This document shows, piece by piece, positions 39,394 through 48,892 of a stretch of 64,000 nt of DNA (its first letter is position 1; each line of letters begins with the position of its first letter). This DNA comes from an uncultured Shewanella sp. Lineage in GTDB: Bacteria > Pseudomonadota > Gammaproteobacteria > Enterobacterales > Shewanellaceae. The translations under genes were made by a program, and so were the position numbers. The stretch is from positions 1-64,000 of the forward strand of contig CANNEE010000010.1 of the NCBI GenBank assembly GCA_947503555.1, given 5' to 3'. The notes below the pieces were generated by a model, which ran no database searches, was not told where the DNA came from, and saw only the letters and a list, made by a program, of their open reading frames with translations.

Positions 39394-40134
39394 TTAGTAA
39401 GTGGCGTTAATATCCATGTCGGTAAATATCGCCTTAATTTTTTCCATGGTTTCCCGATCTGGGGGAGTTATCTTATCGAGCTTGTACTCATCACCCATGG
39501 CTTCCCATTTGTGCTTGCCTAGCTCGTGATAGGGGAGAAGTTCCACTTTCTCAACGTTCTTCATTGGTTTGACGAACTCAGCCAGTTGTTTTGCTGATGC
39601 TTCATCATCGGTATAGCCACCAACGACCACGTAACGTATCCAAGTTTTTATGTTGCGTTTTGCCAAATGTTCGGCAAACTGCAGTGTTCTGTGATTGCTG
39701 ACCTTAGTCAGATCAATATGCTTTTCATCATTCATCTGCTTGATATCGAGCAATACCAAGTCGCTGTTGTCTAACAGCTCATCAATGATTGGTTCGTACT
39801 TACGGACAAAGCCATTGGTGTCTAAGCAGGTGTGAATACCTTTTGCTTTACAGGCTTTGAACAGCTCGTTGACAAATTCAGCTTGCAGTATGGCTTCACC
39901 GCCACTTGCGGTTACACCGCCACCACCAGCCTCAAGAAAAGGGCGATAGCTGAGAATTTGATTCATCAGCTCATCGACCTGCACTTCTCGACCACCGTCT
40001 AGATCCCAGGTGTCACGATTATGGCAGTATTGGCAGCGCATTAAGCAGCCTTGCATAAAGGTGATAAACCGTATGCCTGGGCCGTCCACTGTGCCAAAGG
40101 ATTCCACTGAATGAATCCGACCTGTTACTGCCAT
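39394..40134 (-). CDS. pflA: Pyruvate formate-lyase 1 activating enzyme
   Basis: Radical-SAM enzyme that abstracts hydrogen from a glycine of PflB, turning it on under anoxic conditions. The 246-aa protein has the iron-sulphur motif [14 protein letters not shown] (CxxxCxxC, about 30-37) and the glycine-rich [13 protein letters not shown]. Length equals the E. coli enzyme. It follows pflB after 60 bp. Confidence 0.96.
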   Translation of the reverse strand: MAVTGRIHSVESFGTVDGPGIRFITFMQGCLMRCQYCHNRDTWDLDGGREVQVDELMNQILSYRPFLEAGGGGVTASGGEAILQAEFVNELFKACKAKGIHTCLDTNGFVRKYEPIIDELLDNSDLVLLDIKQMNDEKHIDLTKVSNHRTLQFAEHLAKRNIKTWIRYVVVGGYTDDEASAKQLAEFVKPMKNVEKVELLPYHELGKHKWEAMGDEYKLDKITPPDRETMEKIKAIFTDMDINATY

Positions 40135-40150
40135 TTTAACTCCTAGTAGC

Positions 40151-40172
40151 GGCAGTACCCTCAGGTACTGCC
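40151..40172 (-). terminator. Intercistronic hairpin between pflB and pflA
   Basis: Nine-bp stem GGCAGTACC / GGTACTGCC with a four-base loop and no T-run. It would lower downstream expression or protect the pflB message rather than end it. Confidence 0.5.
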
Positions 40173-40194
40173 TAAATCTAAATTAAGGTTTAAA

Positions 40195-42477
40195 TTACAA
40201 ACCTTTGGTGAATGTACGAGTGATAACGTCTTGCTGCTGCTCTGGAGTCAGTGCGTTGAAACGTACTGCGTAACCAGATACACGGATAGTTAGCTGAGGA
40301 TACTTATCAGGGTTAACGATAGCATCTTCAAGCATTTCGCGGTTCATCACGTTCACGTTAAGGTGCTGACCACCTTCACGATCTTGACTGTTAGCGAAGT
40401 AACCGTCCATTAGAGCAGCTAGGTTAGTACGACGACCATTGTCATCTTTACCTAGCGCGTTAGGTACGATAGAGAAGGTATAAGAGATACCGTCTTGAGC
40501 GTGAGCGAATGGTAGTTTAGCAACAGAAGTCAATGAAGCTACAGCACCTTTCTCATCACGACCGTGCATTGGGTTAGCACCTGGAGCGAATGGCGCGCCA
40601 GCTGGACGACCGTCTGGAGTGATACCTGTCTTCTTACCATATACAACGTTAGAAGTAATAGTAAGGATAGACTGAGTTGGGATAGCGTCACGGTACATCT
40701 TAAGATCACGGATCTTAGACATGAAACGCTCAACTAGGTCACATGCGATGTCATCAACACGTGGGTCGTTGTTACCAAACTTAGGATAGTCACCAGAGAT
40801 GTCGAAATCTACTGCGATACCGTCTTCATCACGGATAGGCTTAACTGTACCGTATTTGATAGCAGATAGAGAGTCAGCTGCGATAGATAGACCTGCGATA
40901 CCACATGCCATAGTACGCTTAACGTCACGGTCATGAAGTGCCATTAGTGCAGACTCGTAAGAGTACTTATCGTGGCAGAAGTGGATAGCGTTTAGAGAAG
41001 CAACGTATTGCTTAGCTAACCAATCCATTAATGTGTCTAGACGACCAAATACGTCATCAAAGTCAAGTACTTCAGAAGTGATCTTGTCAGAAACAGGACC
41101 TACTTGAGCCTTAGATACTTCATCGATACCACCGTTGATGGCGTAAAGCATGACTTTTGCAAGGTTTGCACGAGCGCCGAAGAACTGCATGTGCTTACCA
41201 ACGATCATTGGGCTCACACAACATGCGATAGCATAGTCGTCTGATTCGAAGTCGTTGCGCATTAGGTCATCGTTTTCGTACTGGATTGAGCTAGTATCGA
41301 TAGATACTTTTGCACAGTACTCTTTAAAGGCTTGAGGTAGCTTGTCAGCCCAAAGTACAGTGATGTTTGGCTCAGGGCTAGGGCCCATGTTGTATAGGGT
41401 GTGTAGGAAACGGAAGCTAGTACGAGTAACTAGAGTGCGGCCGTCAAGACCCATACCCGCCATAGATTCAGTTGCCCAGATTGGGTCACCAGAGAATAGT
41501 TGATCGTACTCTGGAGTACGTAGGTAACGAACCATACGTAGCTTCATGACGAAGTGGTCAACCATTTCTTGCGCTTCTTGCTCAGTGATTACACCGTTCT
41601 TGATGTCGCGCTCGATGTAGATGTCTAGGAAAGTCGAAGTACGACCTAGAGACATAGCTGCACCGTTTTGGCTCTTAACCGCAGCTAGATAGCCGAAGTA
41701 AGTCCACTGGATAGCTTCTTTAGCGTTAGATGCTGGCTTAGAGATATCTAGACCATACTTAGCCGCCATCTCTTTCATTTGACCTAGTGCACGGTGCTGC
41801 TCAGCGATCTCTTCACGAAGCTGCATGGTGTAAGATAGGTCTTCACCTGCTTCAAACTTCTCTTGTAGAGAACCGAATTGTGCGTACTTGTCGGCCATCA
41901 AGAAATCGATACCGTATAGTGCAACACGACGGTAGTCACCAATGATACGACCACGGCCATATGCATCTGGTAAACCAGTTAGTACACCAGACTTACGGCA
42001 AGCAAGAATTTCAGGTGTGTAGATGTCGAATACACCTTGGTTATGAGTCTTACGTAGCTCAGAGTAAGTGTACTTGATACCTGGGTCTAGCTCACGGCCA
42101 TAAGCCTTGCAAGAACCCTCAACCATACGAATACCACCGTTAGGTAGCATAGCACGCTTAAGAGGAGCGTCAGTTTGTAGACCTACGATAGTTTCAAGAT
42201 CTTTGTTGATGTAACCGGCATCATGAGAAGTGATAGTGGAAACTTTGTCGGTATCGAAATCAACAGGGGCGTGAGTGCTGTTTTCAATCTTGATGCCTTC
42301 CATTACCTTGTCCCACAAAGTAGTGGTAGCTTCGGTAGCGCCAGCTAGGAAAGACTCATCGCCTTCATATGGAGTGTAGTTCTTTTGGATGAAGTCACGA
42401 ACGTTAACTTCTGATTTCCAATCACCTGGAGCGAAATCGGTCCAAGCATTTGCAAACTGTTCGGTTTTATCAGTCAT
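40195..42477 (-). CDS. pflB: Formate acetyltransferase (pyruvate formate-lyase)
   Basis: Glycyl-radical enzyme splitting pyruvate with CoA into acetyl-CoA and formate. The 760-aa protein (identical in length to E. coli PflB) has the catalytic cysteine pair in AIACCVSPM (about 418-419) and the radical glycine in RVSGYAVRF (about residue 734). A PdhR-type palindrome lies about 470 bp upstream in an 830-bp promoter region. Confidence 0.98.
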   Translation of the reverse strand: MTDKTEQFANAWTDFAPGDWKSEVNVRDFIQKNYTPYEGDESFLAGATEATTTLWDKVMEGIKIENSTHAPVDFDTDKVSTITSHDAGYINKDLETIVGLQTDAPLKRAMLPNGGIRMVEGSCKAYGRELDPGIKYTYSELRKTHNQGVFDIYTPEILACRKSGVLTGLPDAYGRGRIIGDYRRVALYGIDFLMADKYAQFGSLQEKFEAGEDLSYTMQLREEIAEQHRALGQMKEMAAKYGLDISKPASNAKEAIQWTYFGYLAAVKSQNGAAMSLGRTSTFLDIYIERDIKNGVITEQEAQEMVDHFVMKLRMVRYLRTPEYDQLFSGDPIWATESMAGMGLDGRTLVTRTSFRFLHTLYNMGPSPEPNITVLWADKLPQAFKEYCAKVSIDTSSIQYENDDLMRNDFESDDYAIACCVSPMIVGKHMQFFGARANLAKVMLYAINGGIDEVSKAQVGPVSDKITSEVLDFDDVFGRLDTLMDWLAKQYVASLNAIHFCHDKYSYESALMALHDRDVKRTMACGIAGLSIAADSLSAIKYGTVKPIRDEDGIAVDFDISGDYPKFGNNDPRVDDIACDLVERFMSKIRDLKMYRDAIPTQSILTITSNVVYGKKTGITPDGRPAGAPFAPGANPMHGRDEKGAVASLTSVAKLPFAHAQDGISYTFSIVPNALGKDDNGRRTNLAALMDGYFANSQDREGGQHLNVNVMNREMLEDAIVNPDKYPQLTIRVSGYAVRFNALTPEQQQDVITRTFTKGL

Positions 42478-43255
42478 CGTACTAATACCTTCTTGTTGAG
42501 TAAAGGTTATTGGTTATCGACTTAGACGTTTATTTGGTCGACTAAGTACCAACCAATAAGTATGTCCTACCTATAGCTCTAATCGTTATAGTCTTACTTA
42601 TATCGACTAAAGCGAAATTCCGCTTCCCCTAGGAGAAGAGGGTGGAGTGTAAAGTCATTGGCCGAGTGTTAAACACTTAACTTAGTGACCTTGCCACTTC
42701 ACTTTGTAACCAGACTTGCTGGCTAACTTGTTGATGGGTCCAAACGCAGAACCACTTACTCAGCAAATTGTCAGTAAACCGGATTACTTAACTATGTTCG
42801 TTACCCATATAGCAGCAACGACATAAATTCTGTTATTTGGTCTTAGCCCTTTTGTTTTAGCTCTACGTTAAGTTTAGCTAAATCTATTCGATTTCTGGCT
42901 CAGCTAGGCTTTCATTTCTCAAAAGCAAAACTTGAGTCTTACAGCAATCAAAATTGGTAAGACCAATTTACCTTAATAATATTAGCATACTCAGACATGC
43001 CAAACTTCGACATGGATCGCTAACAGGTTTTTTATTCTCAAAACTGTTATCGAGTTAACAGTTTTTGTGTGATTCAGTCATTCCTGAAGCCTTGCTATCT
43101 GTGTTAAAGGCGACATTTTGTAACTTAATCAAAATTCTGAGGCTAAAAGCTGATGTTATATTCATCAACTTTGGCTAAATTAGCCTAGTGACAACCTGCA
43201 AAATTGGGTTAAAACACTTTACCAATTTGTGGTTGGCTCCTCTTTTATAGACTCT
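42478..43255. promoter_or_regulatory. Long promoter region of pflB
   Basis: No gene. It holds the PdhR-type box at 42951-42969, a ten-bp hairpin AAAACTGTTA / TAACAGTTTT at about 43039-43064 and, immediately before the next gene, the DUF3360 terminator. The length suggests several promoters, as for pfl in E. coli. I found no clear FNR pair TTGAT-N4-ATCAA. Confidence 0.65.
42951..42969 (-). promoter_or_regulatory. PdhR-type operator upstream of pflB
   Basis: Palindrome AAATTGGTAAGACCAATTT, an exact match to the known E. coli PdhR consensus core ATTGGTAAGACCAAT. The next 25 bases on its right resemble those next to the box at 45048. Confidence 0.75.
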
Positions 43256-43261
43256 TTTGAG

Positions 43262-43302
43262 CCCATAAAAGAAGAGCCAAGCGCTAAAGCTTGGCTCTTA
43301 CC
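43262..43302 (-). terminator. Terminator after the DUF3360 gene
   Basis: Eleven-bp stem AAGAGCCAAGC / GCTTGGCTCTT (43272-43299) followed on the minus strand by CTTTTAT. Confidence 0.8.
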
Positions 43303-43306
43303 TCTA

Positions 43307-44839
43307 TTAGAGTATTGCTGGAATACCCTTAATCATACCTACTGCAAGCATAGCTGCTAGACAGATAGAGAATGCTAGACCTGGAATAACGATACGGTCA
43401 GCGAAAGATAGAGTCTTAGGACGCTCTTTATCACCAATTAGGCCGTTGTTATCAAGTAGCATAGTCAGTGCCCATGCTAGTACAGGGTTAGATACGAATG
43501 CTGCAAAGATACAGATACCTGCGGCTTGCGAGCTTTCGGTGTCTTTCACCATTTGTAGGCCTGCTTCAAGTAGCGGCAGGAATACACCTACAAGTAGTGC
43601 GATTGACATCACTGGACGCCATACAGCAACATCCATTGGGTAACCTAGTACCGCAACAACGATACATAGAAGACCTAGTAGGATTGCACCTGCTGGAATT
43701 GGACGCTTAGCGATAGCGGCTGGGATCATGTAAGTACCCCAAGAAGAGGTGATGTTACCGCCACCTAATGCAGTACCTACCATTTGACGGAATGAACAAG
43801 TCGTCATGGTGTCATCAACATCCATTAGTACTTTTTCAGAACCTTTAGGGTAGTTAAGCTCTTGGAAGATACGGTGACCGAGGAAATCAGGAGACCACAT
43901 AGCAACCGCTAGAATTGCGAACGGTAGTGATGCAACGAAGTGAGCAAAGTTAGGTAGACCTAGCTGCCAGCCTTCTTCGGTAGAACCCCACCAGTAAACT
44001 GGATTAAGGTTTGGAATACCAGGAGCAGTAACAAACTCAAGGTCAAGACCTGCACCTAGACCGAATGCGATAGCGATAGCGGCAATCGAACATAATGGAA
44101 TCGCTAACCAGCGCTTACCTATCTTAGCCAAGAACGAGTAGATAACGACGTTAATTAGCAAGATGAAGAAAGCCACATAGCTCAGGCTGTAGTCAAGGGC
44201 ATGTTTTGCTTGTAGGCCATCAGCCCAGGCAAACAAAGAACCAATTTGACTTTTTGAGCCCATAAAGCCGAGGAATACCAGAAGGCCACCTGCGACCCCG
44301 CTACTGGTGAGGTTAACGAGTTTGGATCCCCCTTTAAAGTAACTGAGGAGTAAACCAAAAATACCTAACAAGATAGCAAGTGCTAGTGGGTGAGCACCAG
44401 CCAGTGCGATGGTACCAATCAATGGGATCATTGGACCATGGTTACCAGCCAAGTTAGCTCTAGGGTTAATAAAGCCAGAACTGATAACACAGAATAGAAG
44501 TGCTGGAATAAGCATTTCAACACGCATAACCTGAATGGCAAACTCTGCACCTAGGTTAACGTGATCCCATTTTTCCGTAAGGCCAGCGGCCCATGCGGCC
44601 ATTACTGCTGAATACATCACAGTAATACCAATTGTTCCCGCGATTGCAGGAACAAGATCTTCCCACTCAAAACGGAAATCGCGTCCAGGCAAGTTTAATC
44701 CCCAGATCCTTGGCTTCATGATTTTTAGTTCATTGTCCAAGTATTCTTGACGAGTGTTAAACTCAGAAGATGGACGGTGAAGCTCCCGATAGCTTTTTTC
44801 TGAAGCGTCCGTACCTGCTGCTTTCACTGTTTCTGACAT
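43307..44839 (-). CDS. DUF3360 multi-pass membrane transporter-like protein
   Basis: A 510-aa protein with about 12 hydrophobic segments after an N-terminal cytoplasmic tail of some 60 residues. It fits DUF3360, a family of Shewanella/Vibrio membrane proteins with no known substrate. Conserved-looking loops are NPRANLAGNHGPMIPLIG (about 125-142) and the Gly-rich GTALGGGNITSSWGTYM (about 356-372). These resemble the re-entrant substrate loops of the NCS2/SulP fold, but that is weak inference. Sitting between pflB and focA, with its own PdhR-type operator 209 bp upstream and its own terminator, it probably carries a product or substrate of pyruvate metabolism such as formate, acetate or pyruvate. 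Confidence 0.75.
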   Translation of the reverse strand: MSETVKAAGTDASEKSYRELHRPSSEFNTRQEYLDNELKIMKPRIWGLNLPGRDFRFEWEDLVPAIAGTIGITVMYSAVMAAWAAGLTEKWDHVNLGAEFAIQVMRVEMLIPALLFCVISSGFINPRANLAGNHGPMIPLIGTIALAGAHPLALAILLGIFGLLLSYFKGGSKLVNLTSSGVAGGLLVFLGFMGSKSQIGSLFAWADGLQAKHALDYSLSYVAFFILLINVVIYSFLAKIGKRWLAIPLCSIAAIAIAFGLGAGLDLEFVTAPGIPNLNPVYWWGSTEEGWQLGLPNFAHFVASLPFAILAVAMWSPDFLGHRIFQELNYPKGSEKVLMDVDDTMTTCSFRQMVGTALGGGNITSSWGTYMIPAAIAKRPIPAGAILLGLLCIVVAVLGYPMDVAVWRPVMSIALLVGVFLPLLEAGLQMVKDTESSQAAGICIFAAFVSNPVLAWALTMLLDNNGLIGDKERPKTLSFADRIVIPGLAFSICLAAMLAVGMIKGIPAIL

Positions 44840-45047
44840 AGTTTCTCATTCTCCGAAAAGGCCAGTGGGATTGGGGAATTTGCCTCACTTCGACCTCTAT
44901 TGATGTCAGTGACAAAAACCTTGTAGCAATAACGTGTCTTAATTGTTATAGCTCAATCCTACTAACCTTTGCTGTATCTTGGTCGAGGGTGTGACTTAAA
45001 TCCTCAATATTCCAAGCCTACAAAGTATGGTTCGTTAATAGCTCTAA

Positions 45048-45066
45048 AAATTGGTCAGACCAATTT
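45048..45066 (-). promoter_or_regulatory. PdhR-type operator upstream of the DUF3360 gene
   Basis: Perfect palindrome AAATTGGTCAGACCAATTT. The following ACCTATAAAATATTAACACACTC is close to ACCTTAATAATATTAGCATACTC behind the pflB box, so box and adjoining -10-like region form one duplicated module. TGGTCAGACCA also matches the FadR core, an alternative reader. Confidence 0.7.
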
Positions 45067-45496
45067 ACCTATAAAATATTAACACACTCCTAATGTACGG
45101 ACACCATTTAGACGCTTTTGCATAAGGGATTTGGGAGCGAGTTAACATTTGCATTGGCTATGATTTGGCTAGTTGATTTCAGGCACGCTAATTGCGTTTG
45201 TTTTTTCATCACAAGTTGGATAAATCTGGGTTTGAGATCTGAAAAAGCCCCGTGGTGAGCCTGAGATCTTCTACTTTGGTCTAATTGCGCGATGTCACAC
45301 TGAGTTATTTGGGCGGGGTGTGATCTGGATCGAGTTGAGTGTTGAGGCTGGAAACTACGAAATACAAGTTAAGATGTTGATTTGTAGTGGTTAAAACTAT
45401 TTTTGATAGACTTTATTGAATTGTCTGAAGCCATTGTTTTGCTGAAGGATGCAATAATGGGTTGTAATTGAGTTTCTTTTGCTTTTACTTGAAAGT

Positions 45497-45512
45497 AGTG
45501 ATTGATATCACT
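45497..45512 (+). promoter_or_regulatory. CRP-like palindrome upstream of focA
   Basis: AGTGATTGATATCACT: GTGA-N6-TCAC with full symmetry. It lies about 290 bp before the leader reading frame of focA. Both halves lack the outer T/A of the best CRP sites. Confidence 0.4.
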
Positions 45513-45788
45513 TATTGCGAGCTTTCAGGCCTAACCTCAAATAATCGCTGAAACAATATTTCATCTTCAATTCTGGTGAAAAGTGAGATCTGTCCGATTT
45601 TTCAACATTGTCACCAGCTAATCCCTTTCGAGTGTGACCGCGATTCAATACCTTTCGTTTCTCTGTGTCGACTAGCCGATAAAGTATCAATTTCATTGAG
45701 CCTATTTATCAAAACTTCCCATTATTTTTTATCCGTTTCCTCAGTTAGTCTGTTTTGGTGTTTCAACACAATAATGACGGAGATGTTT

Positions 45789-45854
45789 ATGGAAAGTATT
45801 GAGAAGGTACTGGCAATCTTTTGGGGGCGCATGCTTTTGCGGATGAGCAAATGA
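45789..45854 (+). CDS. Possible 21-residue leader peptide coupled to focA
   Basis: An ATG at 45789 with GGAG six bases upstream opens a frame MESIEKVLAIFWGRMLLRMSK that stops at 45854, overlapping the focA ATG as ATGA. The arrangement is typical of translational coupling. No homologue is known to me. It may instead be chance; the focA start has only a poor ribosome binding site of its own, which speaks for coupling. Confidence 0.35.
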   Translation: MESIEKVLAIFWGRMLLRMSK

Positions 45855-46912
45855 CGGCAGTGAACAATCAGCCAGTGTTAAGCGGTAAACCTAAGCAATT
45901 GCTCACACTGGCGGCTGACTATGGTGTCGATAAAGTCATTAAGCATCCTTGGCAATCATTTGTGCTAGCGATATTTGCTGGAGCTTTTATTGCACTTGCT
46001 TTTGTTTTCTATATTACGGTGACCACTGGCTCAAGCGAGACTAGTTGGGGGATTGCAAGGCTAGTGGGTGGCATCGCCTTTAGCTTAGGCCTTATTTTAG
46101 TGGTCGTGCTAGGGGGTGAGCTTTTTACCAGTACAGTGCTTAGCGCTGTTGCTTGGGCTAGGGGCAGAGTGTCTACTCGCGCCTTATTACTTTGTTGGGG
46201 CCGTGTCTATTTAGGTAACTTTGTCGGTGCCATGGTGATCCTGTCATTGGTGATGATGGCTGGGTTGCATCAGCTCGATGGCGGTCACTGGGGCTTAAAT
46301 GCTCTTAGAATAGCCCAGCACAAGCTTCATCACACTTGGCTGCAGGCATTTGCGTTAGGTGTACTGTGTAATCTGCTTGTATGTCTTGGAGTATGGATGA
46401 CCTTTGCCTGTCGGGATGCTTTAGCTAAATCGATGATTTTAGTGCTGCCCGTGGCTATGTTTGTCAGTAGCGGTTTTGAGCATAGCATCGCTAATCTATT
46501 TATGGTGCCTTTAGGTATCAGTGTTCATGGCTTGCACTCTCTCGGCTGGATAGAGACGAGTAGCGCGATAACGATAGAGAACATGGCCTCATTTGCCGAT
46601 CTCACTTGGTTCAACTTTATCTTTCACAACCTTATTCCTGTGACCTTAGGGAACATTGTCGGCGGCGGTATCTTTGTGGGTTTGGGCTTTGTTTGTGTGG
46701 ATATGACTGCAAGGGACGGCGTCACTCGAACAGATAAAGCAACCTGTATCGTTTATCCATTAGATAGTTATCGGTTAGCCAAACAAGAGCGAGCTTGGCT
46801 GAAATTAGAGCTTGAGGCGCAGCAAAACCCTAAAGGGGGAGCAAATGGCAGGGAGAATAATGAGGCCTCTTTTCACTATGTGCTGGCCAACCAGCAGATG
46901 AAATCAACATAG
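45851..46912 (+). CDS. focA: Formate/nitrite transporter FocA
   Basis: Pentameric inner-membrane channel for formate. The 353-aa protein has six membrane helices, the FTSTVL constriction motif (about 85) and the central histidine in SGFEHSIANLFMVPLGI (about 210), both as in E. coli FocA. I chose the ATG at 45851; a TTG ten codons upstream lies in the same frame. Compared with E. coli (285 aa) it has a longer hydrophilic C-terminus of about 65 residues (from about 288), rich in Gln, Asn and charged residues. The CBS-domain gene follows in the same direction. Confidence 0.9.
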   Translation: MTAVNNQPVLSGKPKQLLTLAADYGVDKVIKHPWQSFVLAIFAGAFIALAFVFYITVTTGSSETSWGIARLVGGIAFSLGLILVVVLGGELFTSTVLSAVAWARGRVSTRALLLCWGRVYLGNFVGAMVILSLVMMAGLHQLDGGHWGLNALRIAQHKLHHTWLQAFALGVLCNLLVCLGVWMTFACRDALAKSMILVLPVAMFVSSGFEHSIANLFMVPLGISVHGLHSLGWIETSSAITIENMASFADLTWFNFIFHNLIPVTLGNIVGGGIFVGLGFVCVDMTARDGVTRTDKATCIVYPLDSYRLAKQERAWLKLELEAQQNPKGGANGRENNEASFHYVLANQQMKST

Positions 46913-47056
46913 GGTGTTAAACGCTATTCATAGCTAAGCACTTAGCAAGCAGCTTAAACAATACCTTAAATCACCAATATCAATCTTTTATCTGGCTTTG
47001 TTGATAAAGCTGGCCAGGGACCCTTTAGGTCAAATTTACAGTTATAGGATGAAATT

Positions 47057-47617
47057 ATGAAAAACATGATTAACAAATTAGCCGTTAAAGACATTATGCA
47101 AACTGCACCCTTAACACTATCATCTGCGGCATTGGCCTATGATGCACTGGCTATGATGACGCAACATGGCGCGAGCTTTGCCGTCGTGGTTGGTGCAGAC
47201 AATGAGGTGAAAGGTGTGGTGTCAGATCAAGACTTATTAAGAGGCCTATGGTCACAGGAGTTTACCGACTCACCTGAAATTCGCGTTGAGGATATGATGC
47301 AGACGGAAATTTTGAGTATCTCTTTACAGGATAAAGTCGAAGCCTTAATCGAGTTTATGGTGGTCGATAGAGAAAAGTTGTTTCCTGTAAACGGTGCTGG
47401 AGCCCTATTAAGTCAAAGCTATCAGAGTTATCAGACCCGCTTAAGACTGGCCTCAAGCAATAAGCCAAGATGTTACCCTGTGGTTGAAAATGGCAAATTA
47501 CAGGGATTAGTAACCAGAGAAGAGCTGACCAGAATGCTAAGCCATTACCATAACCATGTGTTGCAGGCTCGAGGTGACTTATCTACTACGGAGCATGCAA
47601 ATCAGTCGGTGGCTTAG
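47057..47617 (+). CDS. Tandem CBS-domain protein
   Basis: A 186-aa cytoplasmic protein with two CBS domains: KDIMQTAPLTLSSAALAYDALAMM to VKGVVSDQDLLRGL (about 10-62) and VEDMMQTEILSI to LQGLVTREELTRML (about 75-163). CBS pairs bind adenine nucleotides such as AMP and ATP and regulate a partner. Its partner here is unknown; being 144 bp after focA, an energy-sensing role in formate transport or fermentation is possible. AGGA precedes the ATG. It ends before a bidirectional terminator. Confidence 0.85.
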   Translation: MKNMINKLAVKDIMQTAPLTLSSAALAYDALAMMTQHGASFAVVVGADNEVKGVVSDQDLLRGLWSQEFTDSPEIRVEDMMQTEILSISLQDKVEALIEFMVVDREKLFPVNGAGALLSQSYQSYQTRLRLASSNKPRCYPVVENGKLQGLVTREELTRMLSHYHNHVLQARGDLSTTEHANQSVA

Positions 47618-47652
47618 CTTAAATGTATTAGTCCCGACTAGATTTAGACTAA

Positions 47653-47690
47653 AGATAAAGAGGAGGCTTAGGTTTCCTCTTTATCCTTAT
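47653..47690. terminator. Bidirectional terminator between the CBS and LysR genes
   Basis: Ten-bp stem ATAAAGAGGA / TCCTCTTTAT (47655-47664, 47675-47684). The run beyond is pyrimidine-rich with T-clusters. Confidence 0.7.
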
Positions 47691-47734
47691 CTTTACTCTC
47701 ATCCTTATTCTTTTCCCGTACCTTTTTCTTATCT

Positions 47735-48661
47735 TTATCCTGCTAAGTTCTGCGGAAGCCTTTTATGCTTCTCTTTAATCAAACGTCGAGATTCGGCCAA
47801 GATACAATCCCTTAATGGATTTTCGATATCATCCTTGCGCCAAATAAAGGAGATAGTACGCTTCATGTTGAGCTGTGGTGTTGGCAGGATTACCAGCTCA
47901 CCTTCTTCAACTTCTTTCGCCACATCAAAGTAGGGCAGACTACTGAGATAATGCCCATGCTTAACCATGGCTTTAAGCACTTGCACCTGCTCATACTCTT
48001 TCCAGACATTAATACTCTCGATTAACCCCTGAATCGCCGCATCAAAGATACGCCTTGTGCCTGCACCTGCTTCCCGCAATACCCATTTGGCTTGCTCAAG
48101 CTGAGACAGGCTGATATTGCCATACTTGGCATAAGGATGATGGGGGGCTGCCACTACCACGAGATGATCTTCCACCCAGTTTTCATGTTGCAAACGGCTA
48201 TCGTCGGCGCGGCCTTCGATAATGCCCAGTTCTTGTTCATAGTTAAGTACGCCTTCAACAACATGCTCAGTGTTTTCGACTATCAGTTCTATTCGTAGCT
48301 CAGGAAAGTCAGTATCAATTTTGCTGATGAGATCTGGCATCAAGTGTTCGGCACCGGTTTGGCTTGAGCTAAGTTTAAAAATACCGCTAATCAGATGCTG
48401 CTCATGTAGACCCAATTCTATTTGCTGTGCATCTCTAAGTAACTTTTTGGCTCTGGGCTTTAACCAGCTTCCCCAATGACTTAGTACCAATCTATTGCCC
48501 TGGCGAGTAAATAATGGTCGGCCCAATAGGCTCTCTAACTGAGATAGAGACATGCTGACAGCAGATTGCGTCATCGACAGTTTTCGTGCCGCGGCGCTGA
48601 CACTTTCTAAACTTGCCACTGCATCAAAGACGGCTAACTGTTTTAAGGAGTACTTCATCAT
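47735..48661 (-). CDS. LysR-family transcriptional regulator (YeiE-like)
   Basis: A 308-aa regulator with an N-terminal winged helix-turn-helix (AVFDAVASLESVSAAARKLSMTQSAVS, about 10-37) and the periplasmic-binding-protein-like effector domain (about 90-295), closely resembling E. coli YeiE, including the EDHLVVVAAPHHP and REAGAGTRRIFD segments. Its effector here is unknown. I chose the ATG at 48661 with AAGGGA upstream; a TTG two codons earlier is in frame. The divergent neighbour is an NAD(P)-binding oxidoreductase, a possible target. Confidence 0.85.
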   Translation of the reverse strand: MMKYSLKQLAVFDAVASLESVSAAARKLSMTQSAVSMSLSQLESLLGRPLFTRQGNRLVLSHWGSWLKPRAKKLLRDAQQIELGLHEQHLISGIFKLSSSQTGAEHLMPDLISKIDTDFPELRIELIVENTEHVVEGVLNYEQELGIIEGRADDSRLQHENWVEDHLVVVAAPHHPYAKYGNISLSQLEQAKWVLREAGAGTRRIFDAAIQGLIESINVWKEYEQVQVLKAMVKHGHYLSSLPYFDVAKEVEEGELVILPTPQLNMKRTISFIWRKDDIENPLRDCILAESRRLIKEKHKRLPQNLAG

Positions 48662-48892
48662 GCTCAAAATCCCTTTACTTTAGTGGGTCGAAATGCCGAG
48701 TATCAATAAAATTGATACTCGGCTCAAATAAGTATAAGGAGCTGAGTACTTGCTATCAAAATCTATCTCAAGAAGCATGATTGAGGTCACTAGATAAGGG
48801 CTAGTTAGGTTTAAATCGGTTAAGTTATTGGTATCATTTACCTTATTGAATAAGTTAATCCAGTATGTGTGTATCTGTTTTAAGGATGAGTT

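Larger units (their letters stand above)
44840..45788. promoter_or_regulatory. Long divergent region between the DUF3360 gene and focA
   Basis: About 950 bp without a convincing gene. It contains the PdhR-type box (45048-45066), the half-conserved CRP-like TGTGATCTGGATC at about 45318-45330 and a better CRP-like palindrome at 45497-45512. Small open frames here have no codon structure or ribosome binding site. Confidence 0.55.

Noticed and set aside
42478-43306. FNR site in the pflB promoter region
   Set aside because: Several TGAT and ATCA words occur, but none with the TTGAT-N4-ATCAA spacing.
45508-45854. Small frames in the long region upstream of focA
   Set aside because: Except for the 21-codon leader candidate they have no ribosome binding site and overlap a likely regulatory palindrome.
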